From: Dehalococcoidia bacterium
Lineage (GTDB): Bacteria > Chloroflexota > Dehalococcoidia > Bin125
Length of the DNA: 64,000 nt
Reading direction: 5' to 3'
Assembly: GCA_022825855.1 (NCBI GenBank)
Contig: JAJDWB010000007.1
Location: forward strand, 62,001-126,000
Translations under genes and position numbers: made by a program
Notes under the pieces: model-generated
Told to the model about the DNA's origin: nothing
What the model saw: only the letters and a program-made list of their open reading frames with translations
Databases searched by the model: none
Part shown: positions 45,651 to 53,470 of the stretch, one piece after another
Numbering within the stretch: the first letter of the stretch is position 1
Layout of the letters: each line of letters begins with the position of its first letter

Positions 45651-46430
45651 TTAGCGCGCGGTGTAGCCGCCGTCGACCGGCAGCGCGATGCCGTTGACGA
45701 AGCTGGCGTCGTCGGAGGCGAGGAATGCTGCGGCGGCCGCGATCTCCTCCGGCTGGCCCAGCCGACCCAGCGGATGGAGCGAGGCGAGGAAGTCTTCGGC
45801 GCCTTCCATCTCCCTGATCTGCGCGGTCATCGGCGTGTGGATGTAGCCGGGACAGATCGCGTTGACCCGAACAGCGCGTGGGCCGTAGGTGACGGCGAAC
45901 TGGCGGGTGATGCCGACCACGCCGTGCTTGGCGGCGACATAGGCTCCCGCGCCCTCCTCCACTTCGAGGTCGACGTCTCGCGTCGAGGCGCTGCTGAGCA
46001 GGCCGTTGAGGCCGGCGATCGAGGCGGTGTTGACGATCGAGCCGCCGCCGCGCTCGGCCAGCATCGCCGCGCCGTGGAACGTGCCGTAGTAGACGCCCGA
46101 CAGATTGACGGAGATCGTCCGATCCCAGCCGTACTGGCTGCCGCCGATGCCGGCGTTGTTGAACAGCACGTCGAGTCCGCCTAACACGGCGACTGTCTGG
46201 GACAGCGCGTCCTTAACGGCGTCCTCCGAGGTCACGTCCAGCTCCATCGTCGCCGAGCGCCCGCCGTGTTCGGCGATCTGCGCGGCGGTTGTCTGCGCGC
46301 CCTCGATGTTGATGTCGGCGCACATCACGGCCGCGCCTTCCGACGCCATGCGCAGCGCCGAGGCCCGTCCAATCCCCGAACCGGCGCCGGTAATCAGCGC
46401 TACGCGTCCCTCGAGTCGATCGATTGCCAT
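45651..46430 (-). CDS. Short-chain dehydrogenase/reductase
   Basis: 259 residues from ATG 46430. ITGAGSGIGRASAL with acidic strand-2 end (MCADINIE, NAD preference), FNNAGIGG, VNTASIAG, catalytic Tyr in AGAYVAAKHGV and C-terminal VNGIALPVDGGYTAR. A longer loop between the catalytic Ser and Tyr (GLLSSASTRDVDLEVEEG) is unusual and may shape the substrate pocket. Co-transcribed with the downstream hydrolase; divergent from the peroxiredoxin. Confidence 0.92.
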   Translation of the reverse strand: MAIDRLEGRVALITGAGSGIGRASALRMASEGAAVMCADINIEGAQTTAAQIAEHGGRSATMELDVTSEDAVKDALSQTVAVLGGLDVLFNNAGIGGSQYGWDRTISVNLSGVYYGTFHGAAMLAERGGGSIVNTASIAGLNGLLSSASTRDVDLEVEEGAGAYVAAKHGVVGITRQFAVTYGPRAVRVNAICPGYIHTPMTAQIREMEGAEDFLASLHPLGRLGQPEEIAAAAAFLASDDASFVNGIALPVDGGYTAR

Positions 46431-46557
46431 TGCAGCCTCCCGTCCTTGTCGGCGCAGTCTAGGGCGAAGCGTTGCCGACGGAGCCGGTATCGAACCGTGT
46501 TGCACTGCCGTTAGGCTGCCTGATGAACTACCGATCCATCCGAACGAGGAGTACGAC

Positions 46558-47040
46558 ATGCCGATTGCTGCTGGAGACAGCCTGCCCGACGCACGCGGAA
46601 CCGTGTGGGGCGAGAGCGGGCCGGGGCCCGTGACCCTGAGCGAGCTGGTGGGCGACAAGAAGACCGTGATCTTCGGCGTGCCCGGCGCGTTCACGCCGAC
46701 CTGCACCAACGACCATTTGCCGACGTTCGCGGTGGGCAAGGATCAACTCGACGCGGCCGGCATCGAGCAGACGATCTGCATGTCGACCAACGACATCTTC
46801 GTGCTGCAGGCCTGGAACGCGGCGCACGGGGCGGAGCACATCACGATGCTGGCCGACGGGTCGGGCGACATCACCCGAGCGATGGACATCGGTCTGGACC
46901 TGGGCGGTCTGGGGCTCGGCTTCCGCTGCACGCGATTCGCCATGCTGGTCGAGGGCGGCGTGGTGAAGGCGTTCCAGACCGAGGAGAACCCCGGCGCCTG
47001 CGCGCTGACCTCGGCTGCGGCGATCCTCGAGCACGCCTAG
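46558..47040 (+). CDS. Peroxiredoxin (Prx5/AhpE-like, type II)
   Basis: 160 residues from ATG 46558 with GAGGAG upstream. The peroxidatic Cys lies in GVPGAFTPTCTNDHLPTF, the Prx5 signature; a further Cys in IEQTICMSTND and one in ENPGACALTSA (the usual resolving position) are present. Reduces hydrogen and alkyl peroxides using thiol donors. The FRCTRFAMLVEGGVV ending is typical of the family. Confidence 0.94.
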   Translation: MPIAAGDSLPDARGTVWGESGPGPVTLSELVGDKKTVIFGVPGAFTPTCTNDHLPTFAVGKDQLDAAGIEQTICMSTNDIFVLQAWNAAHGAEHITMLADGSGDITRAMDIGLDLGGLGLGFRCTRFAMLVEGGVVKAFQTEENPGACALTSAAAILEHA

Positions 47041-47055
47041 CGGAGAGCGGGCGGG

Positions 47056-47088
47056 CCCTCACCCTAGCCCTCTCCCAGAGGGAGAGGG
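47056..47088. repeat. Extragenic palindromic repeat, family C
   Basis: CCCTCACCCTAGCCCTCTCC followed by CAGAG and GGAGAGGG makes a hairpin of CCCTCTCCC/GGGAGAGGG type. It lies just after the peroxiredoxin stop and may terminate its transcript. A second copy is at 48566-48600. Confidence 0.7.
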
Positions 47089-47105
47089 AACTTCTGGAGT
47101 CGGCG

Positions 47106-47591
47106 GTGCCTCCTCTTCGCCGCAAGGATGAGGAGGCGCTGTTGCGCTATGGCGGGGTGCGCAGTGCGCATACCTATGAGGCTTCTTGGTACCACAACGC
47201 CACGTTCGTCTTTCCGCTGGTCGCGGTGATCATCTCCGGCATCGTCTGGCTGGCGACCGGCAGCGGGGAGGCCGGCGGCGCGGCGATCTTCTTCCTGGTT
47301 GTGACCGCGGCGATGCTGCCGGTGGTCTTCATCACCTGGCAGCGGCAGACGACGGCGGTGGTCGTGCACGAGGCGGGGGTCACTGCGTTGCACAGCGGGC
47401 AGGAACAGCTGAGCATTGCGTGGGAGGACCTGCGGAGCGTGCGGCGGGTGGAGACGATGGGCAATGTGCGCTGGTATCTCGACGGGGCCGGCGAGGAGCA
47501 CATTGTGATCGAAGGCGAGATTGCGGAGCGGGAAGAGTTGCTGGAGGCGGCGCGGACGGCGATTGAGGGCCGGGGCGACGCTGGTTCCTAA
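47106..47591 (+). CDS. Small two-helix membrane protein with PH-like C-terminal domain
   Basis: About 161 residues from GTG 47106 (the start is uncertain; no ATG is available). Two transmembrane helices (FVFPLVAVIISGIVWLAT and AAIFFLVVTAAMLPVVFIT) are followed by a soluble beta-rich part with VVVHEAGVTALHSGQEQLSIAWEDLRSVRRV in pieces, which resembles bacterial PH-like membrane proteins. Function unknown. Its 3' end overlaps by 4 bp with the convergent gene. Confidence 0.6.
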   Translation: MPPLRRKDEEALLRYGGVRSAHTYEASWYHNATFVFPLVAVIISGIVWLATGSGEAGGAAIFFLVVTAAMLPVVFITWQRQTTAVVVHEAGVTALHSGQEQLSIAWEDLRSVRRVETMGNVRWYLDGAGEEHIVIEGEIAEREELLEAARTAIEGRGDAGS

Positions 47592-48103
47592 CCGCCGCCG
47601 GCGCCGGGCGGGTCGGGCGTGTTGAGGGTGGGACGCGAGTCGGCCGGCAGGGCGAGGGCGGCGAGGGCCGTCTCGCCGTCCTCGTCGAGGATGATGGTGA
47701 CCGCGGCGCCGGAGCCGATGGCGGCCGGGGAGACGCGCTGCATGCGCAGCAGGAAGGTCGTCTCGTCGGTGAGCTGAATAGCGGCCCGGCCGGTCTGGGT
47801 TTCGATCACGATGTAGCCGTTGGAGGCGGAGATCACCCGGCCGGTCATGACCTGGCGTCCCTGCAGGCCCTCGGCGTTGCCGAAGGGACTGAGGCCGCTG
47901 GCACCGAGGACCAGCGAGGTGTTGGGGAAGGCGGACTCGTCGATCTCGATCTGGAGGCGGCCGGCGACGACGCTCTCGGCGACTACGACATCCTCGGCGG
48001 TCGGTTGGGGCGCGACGATGTCGGAGCCGACGAACCAGCCGCCGAGGCCGGCGGCGCCGAGAGCGGCGAGCAAGACGAGCCAGCCGAGCGTTCTGCGCAT
48101 CAT
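47588..48103 (-). CDS. Membrane-anchored extracytoplasmic protein, DUF5666-like beta repeats
   Basis: 171 residues. One N-terminal helix (TLGWLVLLAALGAAGLGGWFVG) anchors a region with two small beta units: GRQVMTGRVISASNGYIVIET and VSPAAIGSGAAVTIILDEDG. The pattern of G-x-V-x3-s-x2-x-I-x-I-x-T-x-x-G resembles DUF5666-type OB-like repeats. Function unknown. Its start overlaps the stop of the next upstream gene by 4 bp, and both have the same architecture, so they form a pair. Confidence 0.6.
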   Translation of the reverse strand: MMRRTLGWLVLLAALGAAGLGGWFVGSDIVAPQPTAEDVVVAESVVAGRLQIEIDESAFPNTSLVLGASGLSPFGNAEGLQGRQVMTGRVISASNGYIVIETQTGRAAIQLTDETTFLLRMQRVSPAAIGSGAAVTIILDEDGETALAALALPADSRPTLNTPDPPGAGGG

Positions 48104-48555
48104 GGGGCCGGATCCGAGAGCAAAGCGTCGGCCACGGCGTCGCCGGTGATGGCCTGGTCGGCAGGGATGATGACGATGCCGGTGGTGATGAAGCTGTTGA
48201 CGTTGTCGTCGGTGCCGCCGACGAGGACGTAGTCGCCGGGCTCGATGGCGTCGGTCCAGACGGGGAGCATGGCTTCGATCACGGCGTCGCTGCGGAAGCG
48301 GATCGTGCGCAGGTTGTCGCCGACGCGGACGATCCAGTCGTTGCCGGAGCGCTCGGTGACGAAGCCGTTCAGGTCGCCGGTGGGCGCGCCGTCGCTGCCG
48401 ACCCGGTCCTGCTGGGTGGTGTCGTAGACGCGCACGACCTGCTGCTCGTCGGGGGCGCCCCACTGAAAGCCGGCGCCCAGCGCCGCGCCGAAGACGAGCG
48501 CGGCGATCGGGATGATCAGCAGTCGAGAGGCGAAGCCGCCGAGTCGATTGCGCAC
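48100..48555 (-). CDS. Membrane-anchored extracytoplasmic protein, paired with the downstream gene
   Basis: 151 residues. An N-terminal helix (LLIIPIAALVFGAALGAGF) is followed by a soluble region with NGFVTERSGNDWIVRVGDNLRTIRF and a late IEPGDYVLVGGTDDNVNSFITTGI, consistent with a small beta-barrel/OB-like domain. No enzyme motif is seen. Overlaps the downstream gene; likely two-gene operon behind AOR's terminator region. Function unknown. Confidence 0.6.
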   Translation of the reverse strand: MRNRLGGFASRLLIIPIAALVFGAALGAGFQWGAPDEQQVVRVYDTTQQDRVGSDGAPTGDLNGFVTERSGNDWIVRVGDNLRTIRFRSDAVIEAMLPVWTDAIEPGDYVLVGGTDDNVNSFITTGIVIIPADQAITGDAVADALLSDPAP

Positions 48556-48565
48556 TGTGGAGCGG

Positions 48566-48635
48566 CCCTCACCCCAGCCCTCTCCCTCGGGGAGAGGGGG
48601 TTTCCGGAGCCCCCCTCTGTCCCTGAGAGAGGGAG
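48566..48635. repeat. Extragenic palindromic repeat, family C, two adjacent units
   Basis: First unit: CCCTCACCCCAGCCCTCTCC, then CTCGGGGAGAGGG. Second unit from 48610: CCCCCTCTGTCCCTGAGAGA then GGGAG. Both are hairpin-forming and lie between the end of AOR and the small membrane protein pair. Confidence 0.7.
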
Positions 48636-48638
48636 ATC

Positions 48639-48668
48639 AGAGAGGGCGGACCGGAGTCCGCCCTCTCT
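48639..48668. terminator. Strong 13-bp hairpin after the aldehyde oxidoreductase gene
   Basis: AGAGAGGGCGGAC, loop CGGA, then GTCCGCCCTCTCT: 13 perfect base pairs, 22 bp past the AOR stop. No T-run follows on the minus strand, so it is a terminator without a U-tract or an mRNA-protecting hairpin. Confidence 0.6.
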
Positions 48669-48689
48669 GGTTGGTTGCGAGCGTTGCGG

Positions 48690-50795
48690 CTAGACGGCGA
48701 AGCCGGCGGCTTCGAGAGCGTCGGCCACGTCGCCGAGTTCGATTTCTTCGAGCTTGGCTCGGCTGGGGACGCAGGTGTCGGTGTCCCAGCCGGAGGCGTT
48801 GAGGAAATCGGTCTCGAGGGTCTCGATGTCGAGGATGACGTCGGCCAGGGGGCCGGTCGTCTGGACGGTGCCTTCGCCGCCCCAGAGGCGCGGCGGGGCG
48901 AAGCGCTGGCGGGGGTTGTCGCCCTCGCGCACGGTGAAGGCCATGCGCAGGTTGGCGATCCGCTCGCCGGAGCGCTGGAGTTCCTCGCCGCTGAGGTCCC
49001 AGCCGGTGACGGCGTTGATCCACTGCGGGAAGCGGTCGGTCGGCGCGGCCATCATGATGAACTGGCACATGCCGGTCGAGTTGGAGATGTGCATGTACTC
49101 CGAGGCGCCCTTGTGGTGCTCGCCGCGGTTGGCGTAGTCCTTGAAGTCGCGCGGAGCGGCCGGGTACTCGGGACCGCCGTAGCGGGAGTTGCCCTCGTAC
49201 TGGGTGTGGCGGGCCGGGGTCGGGTCGAGCTTGTAGGTCGTCCAGTACTCCGGCTGCAGCTTGGCGTCGTGCATCGGCAGTTCCTGGCCACCGACATCGG
49301 TGCGGAACTCCTGAGCGCGGCTGTCGCCGTTCTTCTCGTCGATCTTCGAGGCCGCGACCTGCATGCCGTCGGCGAGCAAGTCGCCGAAGCCCTCGCGCTT
49401 GCCAATCAGGTGGAGCATTTCCATGATGCCGTCGTCGTTGGACCAGGTGAGCTCGACGCCGCCGGTGTCCTCGAGGTCGATCAGACCGTTCTCGAAGCAC
49501 TCGATGGCGAAGGAGATCGTGGTGCCGGCGCCGATGGTGTCGAGGCCGTACTCGTTACACCAGTGGTTGGCGGCCTGCATCATGTCGATGTTGGCGGAGA
49601 GGTTCATGGTGCCGAAGGAGGCGACGGTCTCGTACTCGGCGCGGTGGGTGTTGACCGGGTACTTGAACTTGCCCTTCTCGTGCTCGGCCTCGGACAGACC
49701 GAAGGCGACGGTGCCGTCGGGCGATTCGATCGACTCGGCGCCACAGGCCATCGGGCAGCGCCAGCAGCCGTAGCTCTTGGCCGACTTGGGGACCATCTCG
49801 CCCTGGCGGTTCTTGCGCATGGCGACGGGGCCCTGATCGGTCATCTGGATCTCGTCGTAGTCGTGGGTCATGCGGGTGGCGTTGAAGACGGGGCCGGCCA
49901 TCGAGTTGACCTCGGGGAAGACCTCGACGCCGACGCCGCCCCAGTTGCGCACGGGGGAGTCGCCGTTGTGGGCGGAACCGGTGCTGATGCCGGTGGTGCC
50001 GAAGGTCGCGAAGAAGTCGCGCAGGGGGCCGATGAATTCATCGCGCGACTGGCGGGCCAGGGCGCGGATGTCGGTGTCCTGGGAGAGCATGTTCTCGCGG
50101 GGCGCACCCTTGACGACGACGGCCTTGACCTTCTTGGAGCCCATGACCGCGCCGACGCCGGAGCGGGCGGCGAGACGGCCGTGCTCGTTGCAGATACCGG
50201 CGAGGTAGGAGAGCTGCTCGCCGGAGGGGCCGATGCAGGCCACGGAGGCCTTCTTGCCGTACTTCTCCTTGAAGGCGTTCTCGACCTCGATCGCGCCCAT
50301 GCCCCAGTACTCGGAGGCGTCCTCGATCGAGACGTCGTCGCCGTCAATGAGGATGTAGACGGGCTTGTCAGCCTGGCCGTAGAAGAGGATGCCGTCCCAG
50401 CCGGCGAATTTCAGGTAGGGGCCGAAGTCGCCGCCGCAGTTGGCGTCGCCCCAGCCGCCGGTCGAGGGCGACTTGCAAACGGCCTGGAAGCGGTTGCCGA
50501 AGATCGGCGTGCCGGTGAGCAGACCGGGGAGCAGACCGAGGACGTTGTCGGGGCCGAGCGGGTCGGCGCCGGCGGGGATGCGGTCGAACAGCAGTCGCGC
50601 GCCGATGCCGTAGCCGCCGAGATAGTCCTTGTACATCTGCTCGGGCAGGTCTTCGCGATCGACCGAGCCGTCGCCGAGGCGGACGTTGATGATCTTGCCG
50701 TTGTAGGCGACTTCGTTGGGGCTCCACTCCTTGTCGGCGAACGGGTCAGCCGCTTCGGCTGCGTCGGCGTTTTCCGCGCCAGGAACATTGGCCAT
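48690..50795 (-). CDS. Aldehyde:ferredoxin oxidoreductase family tungsten enzyme
   Basis: 701 residues. N-terminal domain with YNGKIINVRLGDGS, then LGGYGIGARLLFDRIP and GDANCGGDFGPYLKFAGWDGI, the pterin-binding section. [4Fe-4S] ligands: CWRCPMAC near residue 350 (Cys-x2-Cys-x3-Cys) and a late Cys in SNSTGMCQF. A 30-residue acidic N-terminal extension precedes the normal start. The family oxidises aldehydes to acids (or reduces acids) with ferredoxin and a W- or Mo-bis-pterin cofactor; some members act on aromatic or benzoyl substrates. No ferredoxin or cofactor genes are next to it. Cytoplasmic. Confidence 0.93.
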   Translation of the reverse strand: MANVPGAENADAAEAADPFADKEWSPNEVAYNGKIINVRLGDGSVDREDLPEQMYKDYLGGYGIGARLLFDRIPAGADPLGPDNVLGLLPGLLTGTPIFGNRFQAVCKSPSTGGWGDANCGGDFGPYLKFAGWDGILFYGQADKPVYILIDGDDVSIEDASEYWGMGAIEVENAFKEKYGKKASVACIGPSGEQLSYLAGICNEHGRLAARSGVGAVMGSKKVKAVVVKGAPRENMLSQDTDIRALARQSRDEFIGPLRDFFATFGTTGISTGSAHNGDSPVRNWGGVGVEVFPEVNSMAGPVFNATRMTHDYDEIQMTDQGPVAMRKNRQGEMVPKSAKSYGCWRCPMACGAESIESPDGTVAFGLSEAEHEKGKFKYPVNTHRAEYETVASFGTMNLSANIDMMQAANHWCNEYGLDTIGAGTTISFAIECFENGLIDLEDTGGVELTWSNDDGIMEMLHLIGKREGFGDLLADGMQVAASKIDEKNGDSRAQEFRTDVGGQELPMHDAKLQPEYWTTYKLDPTPARHTQYEGNSRYGGPEYPAAPRDFKDYANRGEHHKGASEYMHISNSTGMCQFIMMAAPTDRFPQWINAVTGWDLSGEELQRSGERIANLRMAFTVREGDNPRQRFAPPRLWGGEGTVQTTGPLADVILDIETLETDFLNASGWDTDTCVPSRAKLEEIELGDVADALEAAGFAV

Positions 50796-50891
50796 GGGTC
50801 ACTTCCTTCATCCGAATTGCTCTGCACGTACGCGAACCTTTGACGGTTCGCGCGAAACCGCTGACAGGGTAGCGAATGCGCTCGTTGAGCG

Positions 50892-51767
50892 CTACGGAGC
50901 AGACGTGAGCAGGCCAGACCTCGGCTTCGATGGCCGCGAGCGGTTGGCTCGTTGGAGGTGTCGGCGTTCGGCTCGGCCGGGGAAGGGGGAATCTTGGGCG
51001 AGATCGGATGATTTGCCGTTGTGGGCGGGGTTTGGGGTGTTTTCTTGTTCGGGTTTGTTCGGCTGCGTTCGGGTGGGATCGGGCTGTTCGGGTTGGGGGG
51101 AGCCCCCCTCTGCCTTCGGCATCTCCCCCCGCTCCGCGGGGGGAGAGGGGAACTGGGACGCGGGGGCGGGGGTTGGGTGACGGTGATCCTGTTCGGCGGC
51201 GTTCGGTGCTGTTCGGGTGGGTTCGATGTGGGCGGGTTGTGGGAGCGGAGCGGGTTCCGGCGCGCGGGTGGGTTCGGGGATGTAGGCGAGGGGGACGTCG
51301 GGGTTGGGTCGGCCGGCGGGGGACTTTTCGGGCGGTTGCTGGCTGGCCTCCTGTTCCTCGGCGGTGGGTGGATAGAAGCGGGCGGGGAGGGTGTAGCGGT
51401 TGCCGTACTTGTCGACGCAGACGCCGCCACCAATCAGTTGCTGGTGGCGGTCGTCCTCGTCGCGGCGGATCTGGGGGAGCGAGGTGAGCAGCAGGCGCAG
51501 TTCGCGGATATCGGCGAGGCGCTGCTCGTGCTGTGGATCGTCAGGGTCGGCGAGCTGGATCATATGGGAGACGATCTGGTCGGCGGCGAGTTCCTGGATC
51601 AGGTCGGTGCGGAAGAGTTCGTAGTCGCGCAGGTAGCCGTGGGCGGTGGAGACGGAGCAGTCCATGATTGCGGCGATCTTGCGGATGGTGAGGCCCTGTT
51701 CGCGGAGTTGCTGGGCTTCGAGAATGCGGGCGCGTCGGGCGGGGTTGGGGTAGTTGGGCATGGACAT
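50892..51767 (-). CDS. Helix-turn-helix protein with repeat-derived Pro-rich tail
   Basis: 291 residues from ATG 51767 (AGGAG upstream). Residues about 10-50 form a helix-turn-helix (RARILEAQQLREQGLTIRKIAAIMDCSVSTAHGYL) of the homeodomain/resolvase-like type; residues 50-110 are helical and acidic (ELAADQIVSHMIQLADPDDP). From about residue 135 on the protein is low complexity, rich in Pro, Glu, Gln and Arg. DNA for this tail contains a family A extragenic palindrome (51104-51150) and CGAAC repeats on either side, read in frame. Likely a DNA-binding regulator whose tail is a product of repeat invasion; target unknown. Confidence 0.65.
   Translation of the reverse strand: MSMPNYPNPARRARILEAQQLREQGLTIRKIAAIMDCSVSTAHGYLRDYELFRTDLIQELAADQIVSHMIQLADPDDPQHEQRLADIRELRLLLTSLPQIRRDEDDRHQQLIGGGVCVDKYGNRYTLPARFYPPTAEEQEASQQPPEKSPAGRPNPDVPLAYIPEPTRAPEPAPLPQPAHIEPTRTAPNAAEQDHRHPTPAPASQFPSPPAERGEMPKAEGGSPQPEQPDPTRTQPNKPEQENTPNPAHNGKSSDLAQDSPFPGRAERRHLQRANRSRPSKPRSGLLTSAP
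51037..51094. repeat. CGAAC minisatellite inside the HTH gene, unit 1
   Basis: On the plus strand GTTCGG units recur about every 10 nt (TTGTTCGGGTTTGTTCGGCT and on). On the coding strand this reads CGAACGCAG, CCGAACAAAC, CCGAACAAG, closely matching element 3 at 32888. Confidence 0.55.
51104..51150. repeat. Extragenic palindromic repeat family A inside a coding sequence
   Basis: CCCCCTCTGCCTTCGGCATC then CCCCCGCTCCGCGGGGGGAG, the same repeat as 675-718. It is translated as the SPPAERGEMPKAEGG stretch of the HTH protein. Confidence 0.8.
51189..51226. repeat. CGAAC minisatellite inside the HTH gene, unit 2
   Basis: Four GTTCGG/GTTCGA units spaced by 8-11 nt on the plus strand (CTGTTCGGCGGCGTTCGGTG start), encoding the HIEPTRTAPNAAEQDH part of the tail. 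Confidence 0.5.
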
Positions 51768-51944
51768 GGGTTGGGTTCTCCTGACCTGGGGTGTTGCCAA
51801 TCGCTCCATCGTATATATGTTCGGGACGGATGTGTTGTGAGGAGGTGTTGCCTGGGTGACAGGTGAACCGAGCGGGTTCCGGCACGGAGGCCGGGACGGT
51901 GAGAATGCGTTGTGGGTGACGCACGAGTGGGTGCGGGGAGATAT

Positions 51945-51959
51945 TTCGCGTAGCGCGAA
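51945..51959. repeat. Short inverted repeat in the intergenic region before the MFS cluster
   Basis: TTCGCG-TAG-CGCGAA, a 6-bp perfect stem. The 280-bp gap 51768-52047 holds the HTH gene's upstream region (minus-strand TATATACGAT, a possible -10) and no gene that could be supported. Confidence 0.35.
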
Positions 51960-52047
51960 GCGTCTTCGGGGCGTAGCCTGAGGCTGGTTGCAGTGAGGAC
52001 GGGGATGCGACCCCGGCGATGACGGGGCGCCCGGTCCGGCAGGTGGT

Positions 52048-53460
52048 ATGAGACAAGTTCGTCAGACCTTCGCCGCGTTCGTCGTGCGCGACTTCCGCTT
52101 CATGTGGGGCGGTTCGCTGTTGTCGGTGACGGCGTTCATGACGTCGTTCTCGCTGATTCCCTCGGTCGCCTACGAGCTGACGGGGAGCTACACGGCGGCG
52201 GGGATCGCGATGCTGGGCTCGGGCATCTCGCAGACGCTGCTGGGGCCGATCGGCGGGGTGATCGCCGATCGCTACCGCAAGAAACCGCTTGTGATGGCGG
52301 GGCAGGTCCTGCCGGGCGTGCTGCTGGGCGCGCTGGGGGCGCTGATCGTCACGGATCTGATTTCGATCCCGCTGCTGGTCCTGGCGACGCTGATCATGGG
52401 GGCGGGGTTCTCGCTGATGGGTCCGGCGCGTCAGGCGTGGACGGGGTTCATCGTGCCGCGGCGGCTGTTGGCGAATGCGGTTGCGCTGCAGCAGATGTCG
52501 ATGAACACGGGCCAGGTGCTGGGGCCGACGTTGATTGCCCTGTTCGGCGTGTTCATGGCGCTGGAGGGCCGCAACACGGGGATCCTGTTCCTGCTCGTGG
52601 CGTCCTTCTTCGCGATCGTCGTGCCGCTGACCGCGTCGATTCGTACCGAGGGTCCGGCCAAGCCGATGGCGGAGCGGCGGGCGATGCGGATCGAGCTGGC
52701 GGAGGGCTTTCGCTACCTGCGCGGCAATCCGCGGCTGCGGATCCTGTGGGGCTACTTCCTGTTGATCGTGGCCTGCGGCTGGGGCTTCCAGACGCTGTTG
52801 CCGGGGGTGCTGGCGCAGGAGTTCGGCCGCGCGCCGACCGATGTCGGGCCGACGTTCCTGATCTTTGGCGTCTCCTCGCTGGTGATCAACATCCTGCTCG
52901 CCGGCGCGGTTTCGGGCCGCTGGGCCTGGCCGCTGCTGATGATCATGGGCCTGGTGATGGCGATCGGATTCTGGCTGGTGGCGATCGCGCCGAGTTACGG
53001 GATCTTTCTGATCCTGGGCGCGTTCGTCGGGGCGGGACGCTCGGGCACGATGCTGGTCAACCAGTCGCTGATGATGGGCAACACGAATCCGGCCTACTTC
53101 GGTCGGGTGATGTCGTTCGCGATGATGGCGTTCGGCTTCCAGGCGCTGTTCGGTCCGGTGTGGGGCGGGATCGCGGACGCGATTGGCGGTCGCGAGACGA
53201 TGGCGCTGATCGGGTTGATGGCGGCGGGCGCGACGGTGTTCATGCTGTTCGGCTGGCTGCGGACGCGGCATCTGCCGCTGGAGGCGGGGACGGCGGCGGC
53301 GAGCATGGGTCGGCGGACGGGCACGTCGGTGCAGCGACCGGAGCCGGCCGCGGCGTCGGCGAACGGGCTGGAAGCGCAGCCTGGGTTCGCCGCCCAACTG
53401 GCGCCGGTCGCGTTGATGGAGGGGCAGAAGCGGCGGGTTGTGGCGTCGGGCGGCGATTAG
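52048..53460 (+). CDS. MFS transporter, tandem copy 1
   Basis: 470 residues, about twelve transmembrane segments in two bundles. RDFRFMWGGSLLSVTAFMTSF starts TM1; the conserved loop GGVIADRYRKKPLVMAG lies between TM2 and TM3; FSLMGPARQAW and ANAVALQQMSMN follow. Closely related to the next gene across its whole length, including the C-terminal signature LAPVALMEGQKRR. MFS_3/EntS-type exporter expected, using the proton gradient; substrate unknown. Confidence 0.9.
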   Translation: MRQVRQTFAAFVVRDFRFMWGGSLLSVTAFMTSFSLIPSVAYELTGSYTAAGIAMLGSGISQTLLGPIGGVIADRYRKKPLVMAGQVLPGVLLGALGALIVTDLISIPLLVLATLIMGAGFSLMGPARQAWTGFIVPRRLLANAVALQQMSMNTGQVLGPTLIALFGVFMALEGRNTGILFLLVASFFAIVVPLTASIRTEGPAKPMAERRAMRIELAEGFRYLRGNPRLRILWGYFLLIVACGWGFQTLLPGVLAQEFGRAPTDVGPTFLIFGVSSLVINILLAGAVSGRWAWPLLMIMGLVMAIGFWLVAIAPSYGIFLILGAFVGAGRSGTMLVNQSLMMGNTNPAYFGRVMSFAMMAFGFQALFGPVWGGIADAIGGRETMALIGLMAAGATVFMLFGWLRTRHLPLEAGTAAASMGRRTGTSVQRPEPAAASANGLEAQPGFAAQLAPVALMEGQKRRVVASGGD

Positions 53461-53470
53461 GCTGAGGTTG

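Noticed and set aside
47041-48700. Palindromic repeats as traces of an insertion sequence
   Set aside because: No transposase remnants or target duplications; the units are short, scattered and intergenic, as expected for extragenic palindromes.
51768-52047. A gene in the 280-bp gap before the MFS cluster
   Set aside because: No frame with a ribosome site and family-like sequence; only a short inverted repeat and possible promoter bases are seen.
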